Shown here one piece after another: positions 29,510 through 37,858 of a stretch of 64,000 nt of DNA. The stretch is from Kordiimonas sp. SCSIO 12610 (GTDB lineage: Bacteria > Pseudomonadota > Alphaproteobacteria > Sphingomonadales > Kordiimonadaceae), in the NCBI RefSeq assembly GCF_024398015.1, contig NZ_CP073747.1, positions 2,911,001-2,975,000 on the forward strand, read 5' to 3'. A model generated the notes under the pieces. That model saw only the letters and a program-made list of their open reading frames with translations. It made no database searches and was not told where the DNA came from. Made by a program: the position numbers and the translations under genes. Every line of letters starts with the position of its first letter. Within the stretch, counting starts at the first letter, position 1.

Positions 29510-30107
29510 TGATTTCCCTGCTGAAATAATTTTTTCGTAACTACACAGAACATATTGCTACATTATTCTCTTAAATAGTAAAACAAGTCTCATAGTAAAA
29601 GAATACCCCTCACAATTATTAAAACGGCGATAGAGTATCTATCTTTGCAAATCATAAGAGCAATTGGCGCTTCTTTCGTACTCCTTCTTATAATACCCTA
29701 CCCCATTCAAACTCAGTATTTAGCCAACTACTGCACAACAACATGAATGACGCCGTTCCCCGGCCCTGACTTACAAAAACAAGACCTACCAACGAAACTA
29801 AAATTTTTAATTGTATAAGATAGGGTTTTGAATTCACTCGAAGCATCGGAGAAAATAATGCTCACATTTGTTTTGTAAATCCGTTTAGCGTCTTATAAAC
29901 TTATTCTAGGGTTCATTACGTCTCATTTCTGCGAATAAAGCTTGCTTCTCCGGTGTTGTAAGATTGAATTTTTTGTAACGATATCAAAGCAACCAAATAC
30001 AAGAAATGACCTACCTGAGGAGTATATGGATCGTCGTATTATCCAGCCGTGGGTCAATTTGTGGGTTAACAACTCAAACTGATGAACAATATAAGGAGGC
30101 AGTGATA
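29510..30107. other. Intergenic stretch, about 600 bp, no gene recognised
   Basis: AT-rich sequence between betB and the exported hydrolase. It should hold the betB promoter. I looked here for the left end of the older transposon whose right end lies at 31591 and did not find one. AAGGAGG at 30093-30099 is the ribosome site of the next gene. Confidence 0.5.
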
Positions 30108-31556
30108 ATGTGGATTAGGGTATTGTTGCTATGTGTAGTCGCTGGATTGCTCGCGGCTTGTCAGCCAGAAAGTCCTTTAGAAAGCAGGAATTCTGTTGTC
30201 CCAAGGTTTGAGACTGTAAAAGAGGATGGAGACTTTCCTGTTAAGATACCATCTGCCTTTGATGCAACTCTTGGCTGGTTAGTTATCGCTGAAGACCGCA
30301 ATAACGCACAGTCGCCCGAAATCCGATTACCCGTTGCCATTATTCATACATCGGCCAAAACTTCCAAAAGTCCTGTTGTGTATTTGTCTGGTGGTCCAGG
30401 TACGTCCGCGATGAGAACAGCTGCATTTCCAGGGGCCTATCCATGGCTCAAAGAACGGGACTTCATCGTCATCGGACAGCGGGGAACCCATTATGCAAAG
30501 CCTGCACTTATGTGCCCGGAATATCGTAATGCTGTGGAAAAAGGCACTGATCTAGTAGCCTCAGTAAAGGCTTGCAAGGCCAGACTCACACAGGATGGAA
30601 TTGGCCTCAAGAATTATAACAGCCTTACGAGCGCCGCAGACCTTGAGGACCTGCGTACAGTGTTGGGGATAGACACATGGAACCTGTACGGCGTCTCTTA
30701 CGGTACTCGCCTCGGTCTAATATATGCCAAGAACCATGGAGGTAGCCTCGATGCGATGGTGCTAGACTCGCCCCTTCCTCCTAACGCTATTTATGATGAT
30801 CAGAGCGCCAAAAACCTGGAAAATACACTCAGAAATATCGCCAAGGATTGTGCGTCGCAACCGTCCTGCAATAATGCCTTCCCAAATCTGGAGCAGCGGT
30901 TTTTTCAAACTATTGACGCTATAGTGAAATCGCCACTAGAGATTGACGGCCTCAATCAGCCTGTTACGGCGCCAGAGCTCGTATCACTTGTACCGCTCAA
31001 CTCTGGCAATGATGTTCGTCGTGCACCTTTGTTTATGGACTATTTAGCGCGGTTCGACCCTGTAATACAAGGCTATCTCGACAGCCCGGCACAAGCATCT
31101 GATCTTGCTTGGGGGATGCGTTTCTCCGTCTGGTGCAGCGAGGCCTTGCCTTTTAGTAAGCGCAGCCGCATGGAAAAACCAGGGCCAGTGTTAGGCGGAT
31201 ATGAAAGCGCAGCAATAACCCCAGAATTATGCCAGGCGTGGAGGGTGCCATCGCTGGATCAAAGTGTTGTGGAACCCGTCATTTCAGATGTCCCCACGCT
31301 TATTTTCGCCGGTGACTTTGACCCGCTTACACCGCCAATATGGGGGGAGCTGGCAGCTAACACTTTATCCAAAAGCTTAGTTGTAACGGTTAGAGGGGGC
31401 GGCCATTCAACCACTCAACAATGGGGCGGGGATGGATGTGCAATGGCGCTCGCCAACGACTTCATAAAAGAACCAGAGAGTGTTCTAGCGGCAGATAAAT
31501 CCGACTACTGTGTATTTGAACGTTCTGCACCTTCTTATATGTTGCAACTGGACTAG
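30108..31556 (+). CDS. Exported alpha/beta hydrolase, TAP-like (tripeptidyl aminopeptidase family)
   Basis: 482-residue lipoprotein-type hydrolase: MWIRVLLLCVVAGLLAAC is a signal with lipobox LAAC. The oxyanion-region YLSGGPGTSA is near residue 95, the nucleophile in YGVSYGTRLGLIYA near residue 195, and a C-terminal TAP domain carries the acid (FAGDFDPLTPP) and histidine (RGGGHSTTQ). ATG 30108 is chosen because AAGGAGG lies 8 bases before it and it starts the signal peptide. The gene ends 35 bp before a transposon right-end relic and may be chromosomal or leftover cargo of that older element. Confidence 0.8.
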   Translation: MWIRVLLLCVVAGLLAACQPESPLESRNSVVPRFETVKEDGDFPVKIPSAFDATLGWLVIAEDRNNAQSPEIRLPVAIIHTSAKTSKSPVVYLSGGPGTSAMRTAAFPGAYPWLKERDFIVIGQRGTHYAKPALMCPEYRNAVEKGTDLVASVKACKARLTQDGIGLKNYNSLTSAADLEDLRTVLGIDTWNLYGVSYGTRLGLIYAKNHGGSLDAMVLDSPLPPNAIYDDQSAKNLENTLRNIAKDCASQPSCNNAFPNLEQRFFQTIDAIVKSPLEIDGLNQPVTAPELVSLVPLNSGNDVRRAPLFMDYLARFDPVIQGYLDSPAQASDLAWGMRFSVWCSEALPFSKRSRMEKPGPVLGGYESAAITPELCQAWRVPSLDQSVVEPVISDVPTLIFAGDFDPLTPPIWGELAANTLSKSLVVTVRGGGHSTTQQWGGDGCAMALANDFIKEPESVLAADKSDYCVFERSAPSYMLQLD

Positions 31557-31590
31557 TTTATGGCCGATAGCATAAATTTGTACAACCATG

Positions 31591-31622
31591 GCCGTTATTC
31601 TCATTAATTATGAAAATGGACA
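31591..31622. repeat. Right end of an older, related Tn7-like element, outside the target duplication
   Basis: The terminal 26 bases, ending ATGAAAATGGACA, are identical to the right end at 53924-53949 and are followed by the same GCTGG. The preceding ATGGCC(G)TTATTCTC matches the sequence beside the third right-end site (53874-53889), so this end looks like the full right end after a 42-bp deletion between two of its repeated sites. Confidence 0.8.
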
Positions 31623-31627
31623 GCTGG
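31623..31627. repeat. Left target site duplication GCTGG
   Basis: GCTGG directly before the TGT terminus at 31628; the same five bases follow the ACA terminus at 53949. Five-base duplications are the hallmark of Tn7-family insertion. Confidence 0.85.
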
Positions 31628-31760
31628 TGTCCGTTCTCATAAATCACGAGAATCCAACAATTGAAATTATTAGACTTTTTCTAACCATTTTCACAATGAA
31701 CGAGACTCATTTTCACATAAAACGAGAAGAAAGTCCGTATTTTCATAATTAACGAGAATA
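31628..31760. repeat. Transposon left end with four TnsB-type sites
   Basis: Four direct copies of a motif close to TTTTCATAATTAACGAGAAT begin near 31633, 31687, 31709 and 31740. The outermost is joined to the terminal TGTCC. Spacing is uneven, as in Tn7 left ends. The innermost is the best match to the right-end sites. Confidence 0.8.
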
Positions 31761-31768
31761 AACCAAAA

Positions 31769-33355
31769 TCAATCATCGCATAGCTCGGGCCATGTTAAAC
31801 CAAACTTATTCAGGTATTTTCGGAGCCTGTCAGCATCATTCGGTTGCTTCTTGTTTTTCCTTGAAACTGCAAATAATATACGCCCAGCTTCAGACATAGA
31901 CTTCGAGTTTCGACATACATGAATGACCTTTTCAAGTTGTGCTTGATCAAACAAGTCAATATTATCAGCTTGTAAACCTGATATACTATCTAACGCTTCA
32001 TAACCTTGTGGCTGGGCCGACTGCCACTGTCGTTTTAGTCTTTCGATTTCATTGGATACCTGCTCAACACCAATCCTACCTCCATGTGCAAACGTTGCCA
32101 TTCTGGTCACCGCCGCCGACAAATCCCTGAAATTAGCTGACCACAGAGCTTCGCTTGATAATGCAAACCTCAGAAAACGCTCACGAGCTTCCTTATTAAA
32201 CGTCACACGGTCACCGCCTTGCCTAGCATAGCGATGTATTTCATAATCCAGGTTTGGTTCAATATCCTCCCGCCGTTCGGCCAGACCCGGCAAATGAAAT
32301 GTCCAGAGATTAAGGCGAGCATAAAGATCTTCTCTAAAATCTCCTTTTAAAACTGCTTCACCTAAATCCTTATTTGTTCCTGCAATCAGCTGAAATCTGC
32401 TTTCAGTTTCCTGATCAGCCCCTACAGGCATAAACCTGCCATCCTCAATAGCGCGAAGCATCATGGCTTGCTCATCCAAGCCAAGCTCGCCAATTTCATC
32501 AAGAAACAATACACCCTTATCAGCCGACTTTAACAAACCAGCTCGGTCAGACTGTGCACCAGTAAACGCGCCGCGCTTATGACCAAACAGTGCTGACATA
32601 GCACTATCCCCTCTAAGTGTTGCGCAGTTCACTTCAACAAAGCGTCCTTTCACCTGATGACGATTTTGCTTAAGATCATAAATCCGGCTAGCCAGCTGTG
32701 ATTTACCAGCCCCCGTCGGCCCCATCAACAGAACGGGCAGAGTTGACCTGATTGCGACCTGCTCGATCTCATCGATCATCACATTAAAGGCCTGATTACG
32801 CGTTTCAATCCCTGACTTCAGGAAGGAAATACCTTCCTTCTTTTCGCTCGCGAACCGACTTGCCAGCAAATCGTATTTTGACAGATCCAGATCAATAATT
32901 TGATAAGTTCCTGGGCCTAGATGCCCGCGCGAAGGGGACACCTGCATCAATTTCGCCGGGAAATGATGGCTCTCTGACATCAAAAACATACAAATCTGTG
33001 CAACATGTGTGCCCGTTGTAATGTTAATCAGATAGTCTTCTCGCTCAGGCATGAATGAATAATTCTGCGCAAAATCAAAAAGCACCCCATAGACTTCCTC
33101 GAAGTCCCAGGGGTCATCGATGATAATTTCAACACAGTTGACCTCTGTTTCGGGCGACACTTGCCACATATCGCGTGCTATTCGCTGGGCCAGTGCTTTG
33201 TGACGTCGATCATATAATAGCTCATAACGATCTATTACCAAATCTTCATGCATGCACGCAGCCACAGTGGGCCGCCAGCGATGCCATCGCTTATCCCCCT
33301 TGCCAGAGTCAAGCGTTGTCCCCAAGAAGCCAATAGCGACTGTTTTTTTAGCCAT
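31769..33355 (-). CDS. rtcR: RtcR, sigma54-dependent activator of RNA repair genes
   Basis: 528-residue enhancer-binding protein. The N-terminal RtcR/CARF-like sensor (KTVAIGFLGTTLDSG to about residue 180) is followed by the sigma54 AAA+ domain with Walker A GPTGAGKSQLA, the sigma54-contact loop GAFTGA, Walker B VLFLDEIGEL, and a C-terminal HTH. Family knowledge: RtcR senses RNA ends, probably 2',3'-cyclic phosphate fragments, and switches on rtcBA with sigma54. It is divergent from rtcB with a matching sigma54 promoter between them. The gene starts next to the transposon left end, so the module is carried inside the element. Confidence 0.93.
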   Translation of the reverse strand: MAKKTVAIGFLGTTLDSGKGDKRWHRWRPTVAACMHEDLVIDRYELLYDRRHKALAQRIARDMWQVSPETEVNCVEIIIDDPWDFEEVYGVLFDFAQNYSFMPEREDYLINITTGTHVAQICMFLMSESHHFPAKLMQVSPSRGHLGPGTYQIIDLDLSKYDLLASRFASEKKEGISFLKSGIETRNQAFNVMIDEIEQVAIRSTLPVLLMGPTGAGKSQLASRIYDLKQNRHQVKGRFVEVNCATLRGDSAMSALFGHKRGAFTGAQSDRAGLLKSADKGVLFLDEIGELGLDEQAMMLRAIEDGRFMPVGADQETESRFQLIAGTNKDLGEAVLKGDFREDLYARLNLWTFHLPGLAERREDIEPNLDYEIHRYARQGGDRVTFNKEARERFLRFALSSEALWSANFRDLSAAVTRMATFAHGGRIGVEQVSNEIERLKRQWQSAQPQGYEALDSISGLQADNIDLFDQAQLEKVIHVCRNSKSMSEAGRILFAVSRKNKKQPNDADRLRKYLNKFGLTWPELCDD

Positions 33356-33506
33356 TAAATTTATCCAAATTTATAATGTACGATTATTTTATATAATATA
33401 ATTGCATTATTGACAATCGGTTTACCAAGGAAAATAATACCAAACAATTTAAAATATACAATATAATCAATATCTTAAATACATATGTCGAGTGCAACTT
33501 CGAAAC

Positions 33507-33522
33507 TGGCACACCTCCTGCT
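33507..33522 (+). promoter_or_regulatory. Sigma54 promoter of the RNA-repair operon
   Basis: TGGCACACCTCCTGCT has the invariant GG and GC exactly 10 bases apart and fits the -24/-12 consensus TGGCAC-N5-TTGCW with one mismatch. A start near 33533 would give a 140-base leader before rtcB. The AT-rich stretch 33360-33490 could hold RtcR and bending-protein sites. Confidence 0.85.
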
Positions 33523-33549
33523 ATATCACATACATAGCAAAATAGATTT

Positions 33550-33641
33550 TGCTCCCGCGCCCTGAACAGATTGGGGGCAGAAGTCAAAGGGCTTGCGGTA
33601 ACGGGCTGTGGGAACCGGATCATTATCGAGGCGCGGGAGCA
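33550..33641 (+). ncRNA. Structured leader RNA of the RNA-repair operon (Y-RNA-like candidate)
   Basis: TGCTCCCGCGCC (33550-33561) and GGCGCGGGAGCA (33630-33641) form a perfect 12-bp GC-rich helix enclosing 68 bases. Inside, ACAG/CTGT and CGGT/ACCG can pair as alternatives. It begins about 17 bases after the predicted sigma54 start and ends 32 bases before the rtcB start codon. A long closing helix is also the shape of bacterial Y RNAs, which are encoded beside rtcB in some species, but no Ro gene or T-loop-like sequence is present here. Confidence 0.55.
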
Positions 33642-33673
33642 GGACAGAGAATTGAGTAGGTTAGGAAAAGAAA

Positions 33674-34909
33674 ATGTCTGAACAGAATTACGAAGTTATT
33701 GCAAGCGAAGGCCATGCCCCTGTCAAAATGTGGACACAGGGTGTGCCAGTAGATGAAGGTGCAAAAACCCAGCTTACCAAAGCCGCATCTATGCCGTTCA
33801 TTCACAAACATATCGCCGTTATGCCTGATGTGCACGTTGGTATTGGCGCTACAATTGGTTCGGTCATTCCAACGAAAAATGCTATTATTCCAGCGGCTGT
33901 TGGCGTTGATATCGGCTGCGGCATGATGGCTGCCAAAACAGATTTAACAGCTAATGACTTGCCGGATAATCTTTTTGGTATCCGAACCGCGATTGAGCGC
34001 GCTGTCCCGCATGGCATGACACCGTCACGAAGCCGCAGGAAAGGCCGCGATAAAGGATCATGGCATGATATTCCAGAACTCTCAGCGAAAGCTTGGGGTG
34101 GCCTTGTGGATAGGTTTGATCGTATCTGCGAGAACATGCCAGCGATCAAAAACACCAATAACGTAAACCACATGGGTACCCTTGGAACCGGCAATCACTT
34201 TGTCGAAGTATGCCTTGATGAACATGATCAGGTTTGGATTATGTTGCATTCGGGCTCACGGGGCGTTGGTAATGCAATTGGTCGCCGTTATATTGAACTT
34301 GCACGCAAGGACATGGAAAAATGGATGATTAACTTGCCGGATAAGGACCTTGCGTATTTCCCAGAGGGCACAGACCATTTCAATGACTATGTTTTTGCCG
34401 TTGAATGGGCGCAGGATTATGCCCGTAAAAACCGCGAGGTCATGATGGCAAATGTGATTGAAAGTATTCAAGTCGAACTTGGCCGCATGTTCAATGCTGA
34501 TGTGGAGGCAGTAAACTGCCACCACAACTATGTGACACGCGAAAATCACTTCGGTGAAAATGTTTTCGTGACACGCAAGGGCGCTGTGAGAGCGCGCAAA
34601 GGCGATTTGGGTATTATTCCAGGCTCGATGGGCGCACGGTCATATATCGTCCGCGGTCTTGGTAATGAAGAAAGTTTCTGTTCATGCAGCCACGGCGCTG
34701 GCCGAGTGATGAGCCGGACAGAGGCCAAAAAACGAGTGAGCCTTGAAGAACATATCACGGCAACCGCCGATGTTGAATGCCGCAAGGACAAAGGTGTTAT
34801 CGACGAAACACCGTCGGCTTACAAAAACATCGACGATGTAATGGAAGCACAGAAAGACCTTGTTGAGATCATGTATACATTGAAGCAAGTTGTATGCGTT
34901 AAGGGGTAA
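33674..34909 (+). CDS. rtcB: RtcB, GTP-dependent 3'-5' RNA ligase
   Basis: 411-residue ligase joining RNA 2',3'-cyclic phosphate or 3'-phosphate ends to 5'-OH ends. Metal and active-site blocks: PDVHVGIGATIGSV, GVDIGCGMMAAK (Mn-binding Cys), GTLGTGNHFVEV, VNCHHNYV, and the guanylated histidine in SHGAGRVMSR. The length is that of the compact bacterial RtcB. It is the first gene of a sigma54-controlled operon and overlaps no neighbour. Confidence 0.95.
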   Translation: MSEQNYEVIASEGHAPVKMWTQGVPVDEGAKTQLTKAASMPFIHKHIAVMPDVHVGIGATIGSVIPTKNAIIPAAVGVDIGCGMMAAKTDLTANDLPDNLFGIRTAIERAVPHGMTPSRSRRKGRDKGSWHDIPELSAKAWGGLVDRFDRICENMPAIKNTNNVNHMGTLGTGNHFVEVCLDEHDQVWIMLHSGSRGVGNAIGRRYIELARKDMEKWMINLPDKDLAYFPEGTDHFNDYVFAVEWAQDYARKNREVMMANVIESIQVELGRMFNADVEAVNCHHNYVTRENHFGENVFVTRKGAVRARKGDLGIIPGSMGARSYIVRGLGNEESFCSCSHGAGRVMSRTEAKKRVSLEEHITATADVECRKDKGVIDETPSAYKNIDDVMEAQKDLVEIMYTLKQVVCVKG

Positions 34910-34922
34910 TAAACAAGTGCTC

Positions 34923-35567
34923 ATGGAAAACCCATGGGCACACTTACAGAGCAATACCATGAAAACTGCACGATTAGAAAGAAAACGACAAGATCCATTG
35001 ATATGGAAACAAATATGGCAAAGAGTTATTATCGAGGACGTTACGTCATCCGACGAACGTATTATTGGAGTTGTTGAAAAACTAAAAACTGACTTCGTAT
35101 ATGGTGAGGTTATATTTCATCAGTACCAAATCTCGATTGATGCTGACGATAATGAGCAAACTTCAGACAACAATTTCAACATGCATGATAACTTACTAGA
35201 TTTATTAAATCATGAAAAAGTAAAAAGTGATTTGCCACAAATAAAGACGAATACTGCCAAGAAAGATTTCAAGTTAGAAGCTATTAGTTCATATCAATTC
35301 ATAGCTGATCTAGCTGGCATCCTCCATACGGGCGGTGCTTACACACCATCTGGTCATATAGTTGGTGATAAAGCTTTGATTTTGGCAAAAGACTTCTTTG
35401 AAGCTCTTTATGGATCACAAGGCTATCAATATCACTCGGGTGTAATTTATCGAGCTTCTACAGACTGGAGTTGTTGGTTTAATAACATATTTTGGGATTT
35501 TGTTTGGTTCCATCACGATTTCAAGAAACAAATAGTGACTATATTTCTAGGCACTGACACAGATTAA
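34923..35567 (+). CDS. Hypothetical protein in the RNA-repair operon
   Basis: I do not recognise this 214-residue protein. The N-terminal half is charged and soluble. The C-terminal half is aromatic-rich, with AGILHTGGAYTPSGHIVGDK near residue 140 and DWSCWFNNIFWDFVWFHHDF near residue 190, and the protein ends FLGTDTD. No signal or TM helix is certain. The start is uncertain (ATG 34923 or 34959; neither has a good ribosome site). Its place between rtcB and rlaP suggests an RNA-repair or RNA-sensing role, which is inference only. Confidence 0.6.
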   Translation: MENPWAHLQSNTMKTARLERKRQDPLIWKQIWQRVIIEDVTSSDERIIGVVEKLKTDFVYGEVIFHQYQISIDADDNEQTSDNNFNMHDNLLDLLNHEKVKSDLPQIKTNTAKKDFKLEAISSYQFIADLAGILHTGGAYTPSGHIVGDKALILAKDFFEALYGSQGYQYHSGVIYRASTDWSCWFNNIFWDFVWFHHDFKKQIVTIFLGTDTD

Positions 35568-35593
35568 ATGACGCTTCAAGTAGTAGACAAATA

Positions 35594-36427
35594 ATGAATC
35601 AATTAGCCAATATATCCCCATCGGCTCATACCGAAATCATGGAAAACCTCAATGCAATCCAAAGCGATCATGATGTACGCATCCTATTTGCGATTGAAAG
35701 TGGATCACGCGCATGGGGTTTTCCGTCACCGGATAGCGATTACGATGTTCGGTTTGTCTATGTGCATTCGCAAGATTGGTATTTAACAATAACACCGGGG
35801 CGCGATGTGATCGAATTACCATTATTCGACAAAGACACTTACTATGAAAACCGCTACGAACACGATCTGGATATCAATGGTTGGGACTTAAAGAAAGCCT
35901 TAAACTTACTCATGAAGCCAAACCCGGTTTTGCTCGAATGGCTTTCAAGCCCGATCAGATATATGTGGAACAATGAAGCCTGTGATGATTTAACGGCGCT
36001 TTCAAGAAAAGTTACCTTTGGGCCTGCTTGCCTACATCATTATCTAAACCTTGGAAGGCGCCAATGGAACACGTATGTCGGTGATAAAACCGAGGTAAAT
36101 CTGAAGAAATATTTTTACATCGTTCGCCCCGCTATGGCGATCAGATGGTTAAGGATGAACTCTGACATAACGCCCCCAATGAACTTTTATGATTTGAAGG
36201 CTGGTATTAATTTATCAGCAAATCTTAATGAGCAACTAGACGAACTCCTTGAAAAGAAAAGTCGCTCAAAGGAACTTGGGGAAGCCAAAAGAATAGATAT
36301 TGTTGATAAATTCGTAATGAATGAGCTCTTTTGGGCATCAGAAGCTGTCAAAAAAATGCCCAGAGCATCCACCAACTTGCAGGATGAAGCGAATAACATT
36401 TTCAAAAAATGGATTAAACTGGTGTGA
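35594..36427 (+). CDS. rlaP: RlaP-like nucleotidyltransferase (YcgL family)
   Basis: 277-residue DNA polymerase beta-superfamily protein. The nucleotidyltransferase motif IESGSRAWGFPSPDSDYDVR (residues 34-53) gives the GS and DxD metal site, and RFVYVHSQDWYL and PVLLEWLSSPIRY follow the family. RlaP-type proteins recur beside RtcB and RtcA and are annotated as RNA-repair associated; their substrate is not established. It probably adds a nucleotide to RNA or protein. It lies in the middle of the rtc operon. Confidence 0.85.
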   Translation: MNQLANISPSAHTEIMENLNAIQSDHDVRILFAIESGSRAWGFPSPDSDYDVRFVYVHSQDWYLTITPGRDVIELPLFDKDTYYENRYEHDLDINGWDLKKALNLLMKPNPVLLEWLSSPIRYMWNNEACDDLTALSRKVTFGPACLHHYLNLGRRQWNTYVGDKTEVNLKKYFYIVRPAMAIRWLRMNSDITPPMNFYDLKAGINLSANLNEQLDELLEKKSRSKELGEAKRIDIVDKFVMNELFWASEAVKKMPRASTNLQDEANNIFKKWIKLV

Positions 36428-36484
36428 TGGTCGAGGGCAAGAACGACACCCCGCATTTTACTCATCAGCTTGTAGATTAGATAA

Positions 36485-37522
36485 ATGAAAAAAATAATAA
36501 AAATAGATGGCAGTAAAGGCGAAGGTGGCGGACAGGTTCTTCGCACTAGCCTTAGCCTATCGATGATAACGGGACACCCTTTTATCATCGAAAATATTCG
36601 CGCAAACAGGAAAAAGCTGGGCTTGATGCGTCAGCATCTAACCTGCGTCAAAGCAGCAGCAACTATCTGCGGTGCCACAATTGAAGGCGCAGAGCTTGGC
36701 TCTAGTACCGTTTCTTTTATACCCAATGCAGTAAAGGCGGGCTTATATGATTTTTCGATTGGCACTGCGGGCAGCACACTGCTTGTTTTGCAAACCTTAT
36801 TACCCGCCTTAATGCTTGCAAACAATCCATCGAAACTACATTTGAATGGTGGTACACATAATAAGCAAGCCCCCAGCTTTGAGTTTATCAACAACGCGTA
36901 TATACCCATTCTGGCCAAAATGGGGGTGCGTATTGATGCCTTACTGGAGCGCCGTGGTTTCTTTCCGGCAGGTGGTGGTCAAGTGGCCTTTGATATCACC
37001 CCAACGACCAAATTAAACCCAATCGACCTTAGTGACGGTGGCAAAATCAAAAAGGTTCTGGCGAAAGCTATTTTGGCTAAAATTCCTATGAACATCGGAC
37101 CGCGCGAATTAAAGGTTGCGAAATCGCGCCTCAATATCGATGAGGCGAACTGCATAGTGATTGATGATCGCAACACTGACGGGCCTGGTAATACATTCAG
37201 CATCGAAGTTCAGCGGGAGCATGTAACAGAAGTTTTTGTCCAACACGGCGAACTGGGGGTTTCCGCAGAGAGTGTGGCAAAAAACGCTTGCCGTTCTGCC
37301 GGGCGGTATTTACGTGCACCTGATGCGGCCGTCGGCCCTTATCTCGCTGATCAGCTATTGCTGCCGATGTCACTAGCAGGCAAAGGGAAATTCACAACAT
37401 TACGCCCAAGCCTACATACAATAACAAATATCGATACGATTAAACAGTTTCTTGATGTCGATATACAATTGATTGAAACTGGCGAAGGTATTTGGACTAT
37501 TGAAGTAGGGAGGAACTTTTAA
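36485..37522 (+). CDS. rtcA: RtcA, RNA 3'-terminal phosphate cyclase
   Basis: 345-residue ATP-dependent enzyme converting RNA 3'-phosphate to 2',3'-cyclic phosphate. It starts IIKIDGSKGEGGGQVLRTSL. The conserved GTAGSTLLVLQTLLPAL is near residue 97, FPAGGGQV near 163, and the adenylated histidine lies in PSLHTITN near residue 315. Its product is a substrate for RtcB, so the two act in sequence. The stop codon shares one base with the next start (TAATG), indicating translational coupling. Confidence 0.94.
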   Translation: MKKIIKIDGSKGEGGGQVLRTSLSLSMITGHPFIIENIRANRKKLGLMRQHLTCVKAAATICGATIEGAELGSSTVSFIPNAVKAGLYDFSIGTAGSTLLVLQTLLPALMLANNPSKLHLNGGTHNKQAPSFEFINNAYIPILAKMGVRIDALLERRGFFPAGGGQVAFDITPTTKLNPIDLSDGGKIKKVLAKAILAKIPMNIGPRELKVAKSRLNIDEANCIVIDDRNTDGPGNTFSIEVQREHVTEVFVQHGELGVSAESVAKNACRSAGRYLRAPDAAVGPYLADQLLLPMSLAGKGKFTTLRPSLHTITNIDTIKQFLDVDIQLIETGEGIWTIEVGRNF

Positions 37523-37851
37523 TGAATAAGAACACTAAGGTTATTGACTCCGATATAATAACCCCTTTCAAGATTGAACATAATGTCGATGAAATTATCA
37601 CCAATGGCAAACTGGAACAGTATTATAATTTCATCGACTACCATTTTGAAAAAAATGGTGCATTCATGTTAGCTAGAACGTATTTAGACGACATAAAAAC
37701 CATTACACTGGATGGACCATTTTCCGATGCAAATCATTATGAAGAAGTTGACATGCCCGATCTCAAAGAAAACGTTATTGCCTATTTGCGACGACGTTAT
37801 TCTGAAATTCAAACACAGGGTAAAGACGGATACCAAACAATAAGAGAATAA
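37522..37851 (+). CDS. Small hypothetical protein coupled to rtcA
   Basis: 109 residues, acidic and aromatic, with no recognised domain, TM helix or signal. Features are the segment YYNFIDYHFEKNGAFMLARTYLD in the middle and VIAYLRRRYSEIQ near the C-terminus. It overlaps the rtcA stop by one base and is followed after 7 bases by the phosphatase gene, so it is almost certainly expressed with the repair operon. A small adaptor or subunit is possible; no function is claimed. Confidence 0.6.
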   Translation: MNKNTKVIDSDIITPFKIEHNVDEIITNGKLEQYYNFIDYHFEKNGAFMLARTYLDDIKTITLDGPFSDANHYEEVDMPDLKENVIAYLRRRYSEIQTQGKDGYQTIRE

Positions 37852-37858
37852 CATACTC

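Noticed and set aside
29510-30107. Left end of the older transposon
   Set aside because: No TGTCC plus TnsB-type site could be found in this spacer.
33550-33641. tRNA gene in the rtcB leader
   Set aside because: The outer helix is 12 bp, not 7, and no D-loop or T-loop consensus is present.
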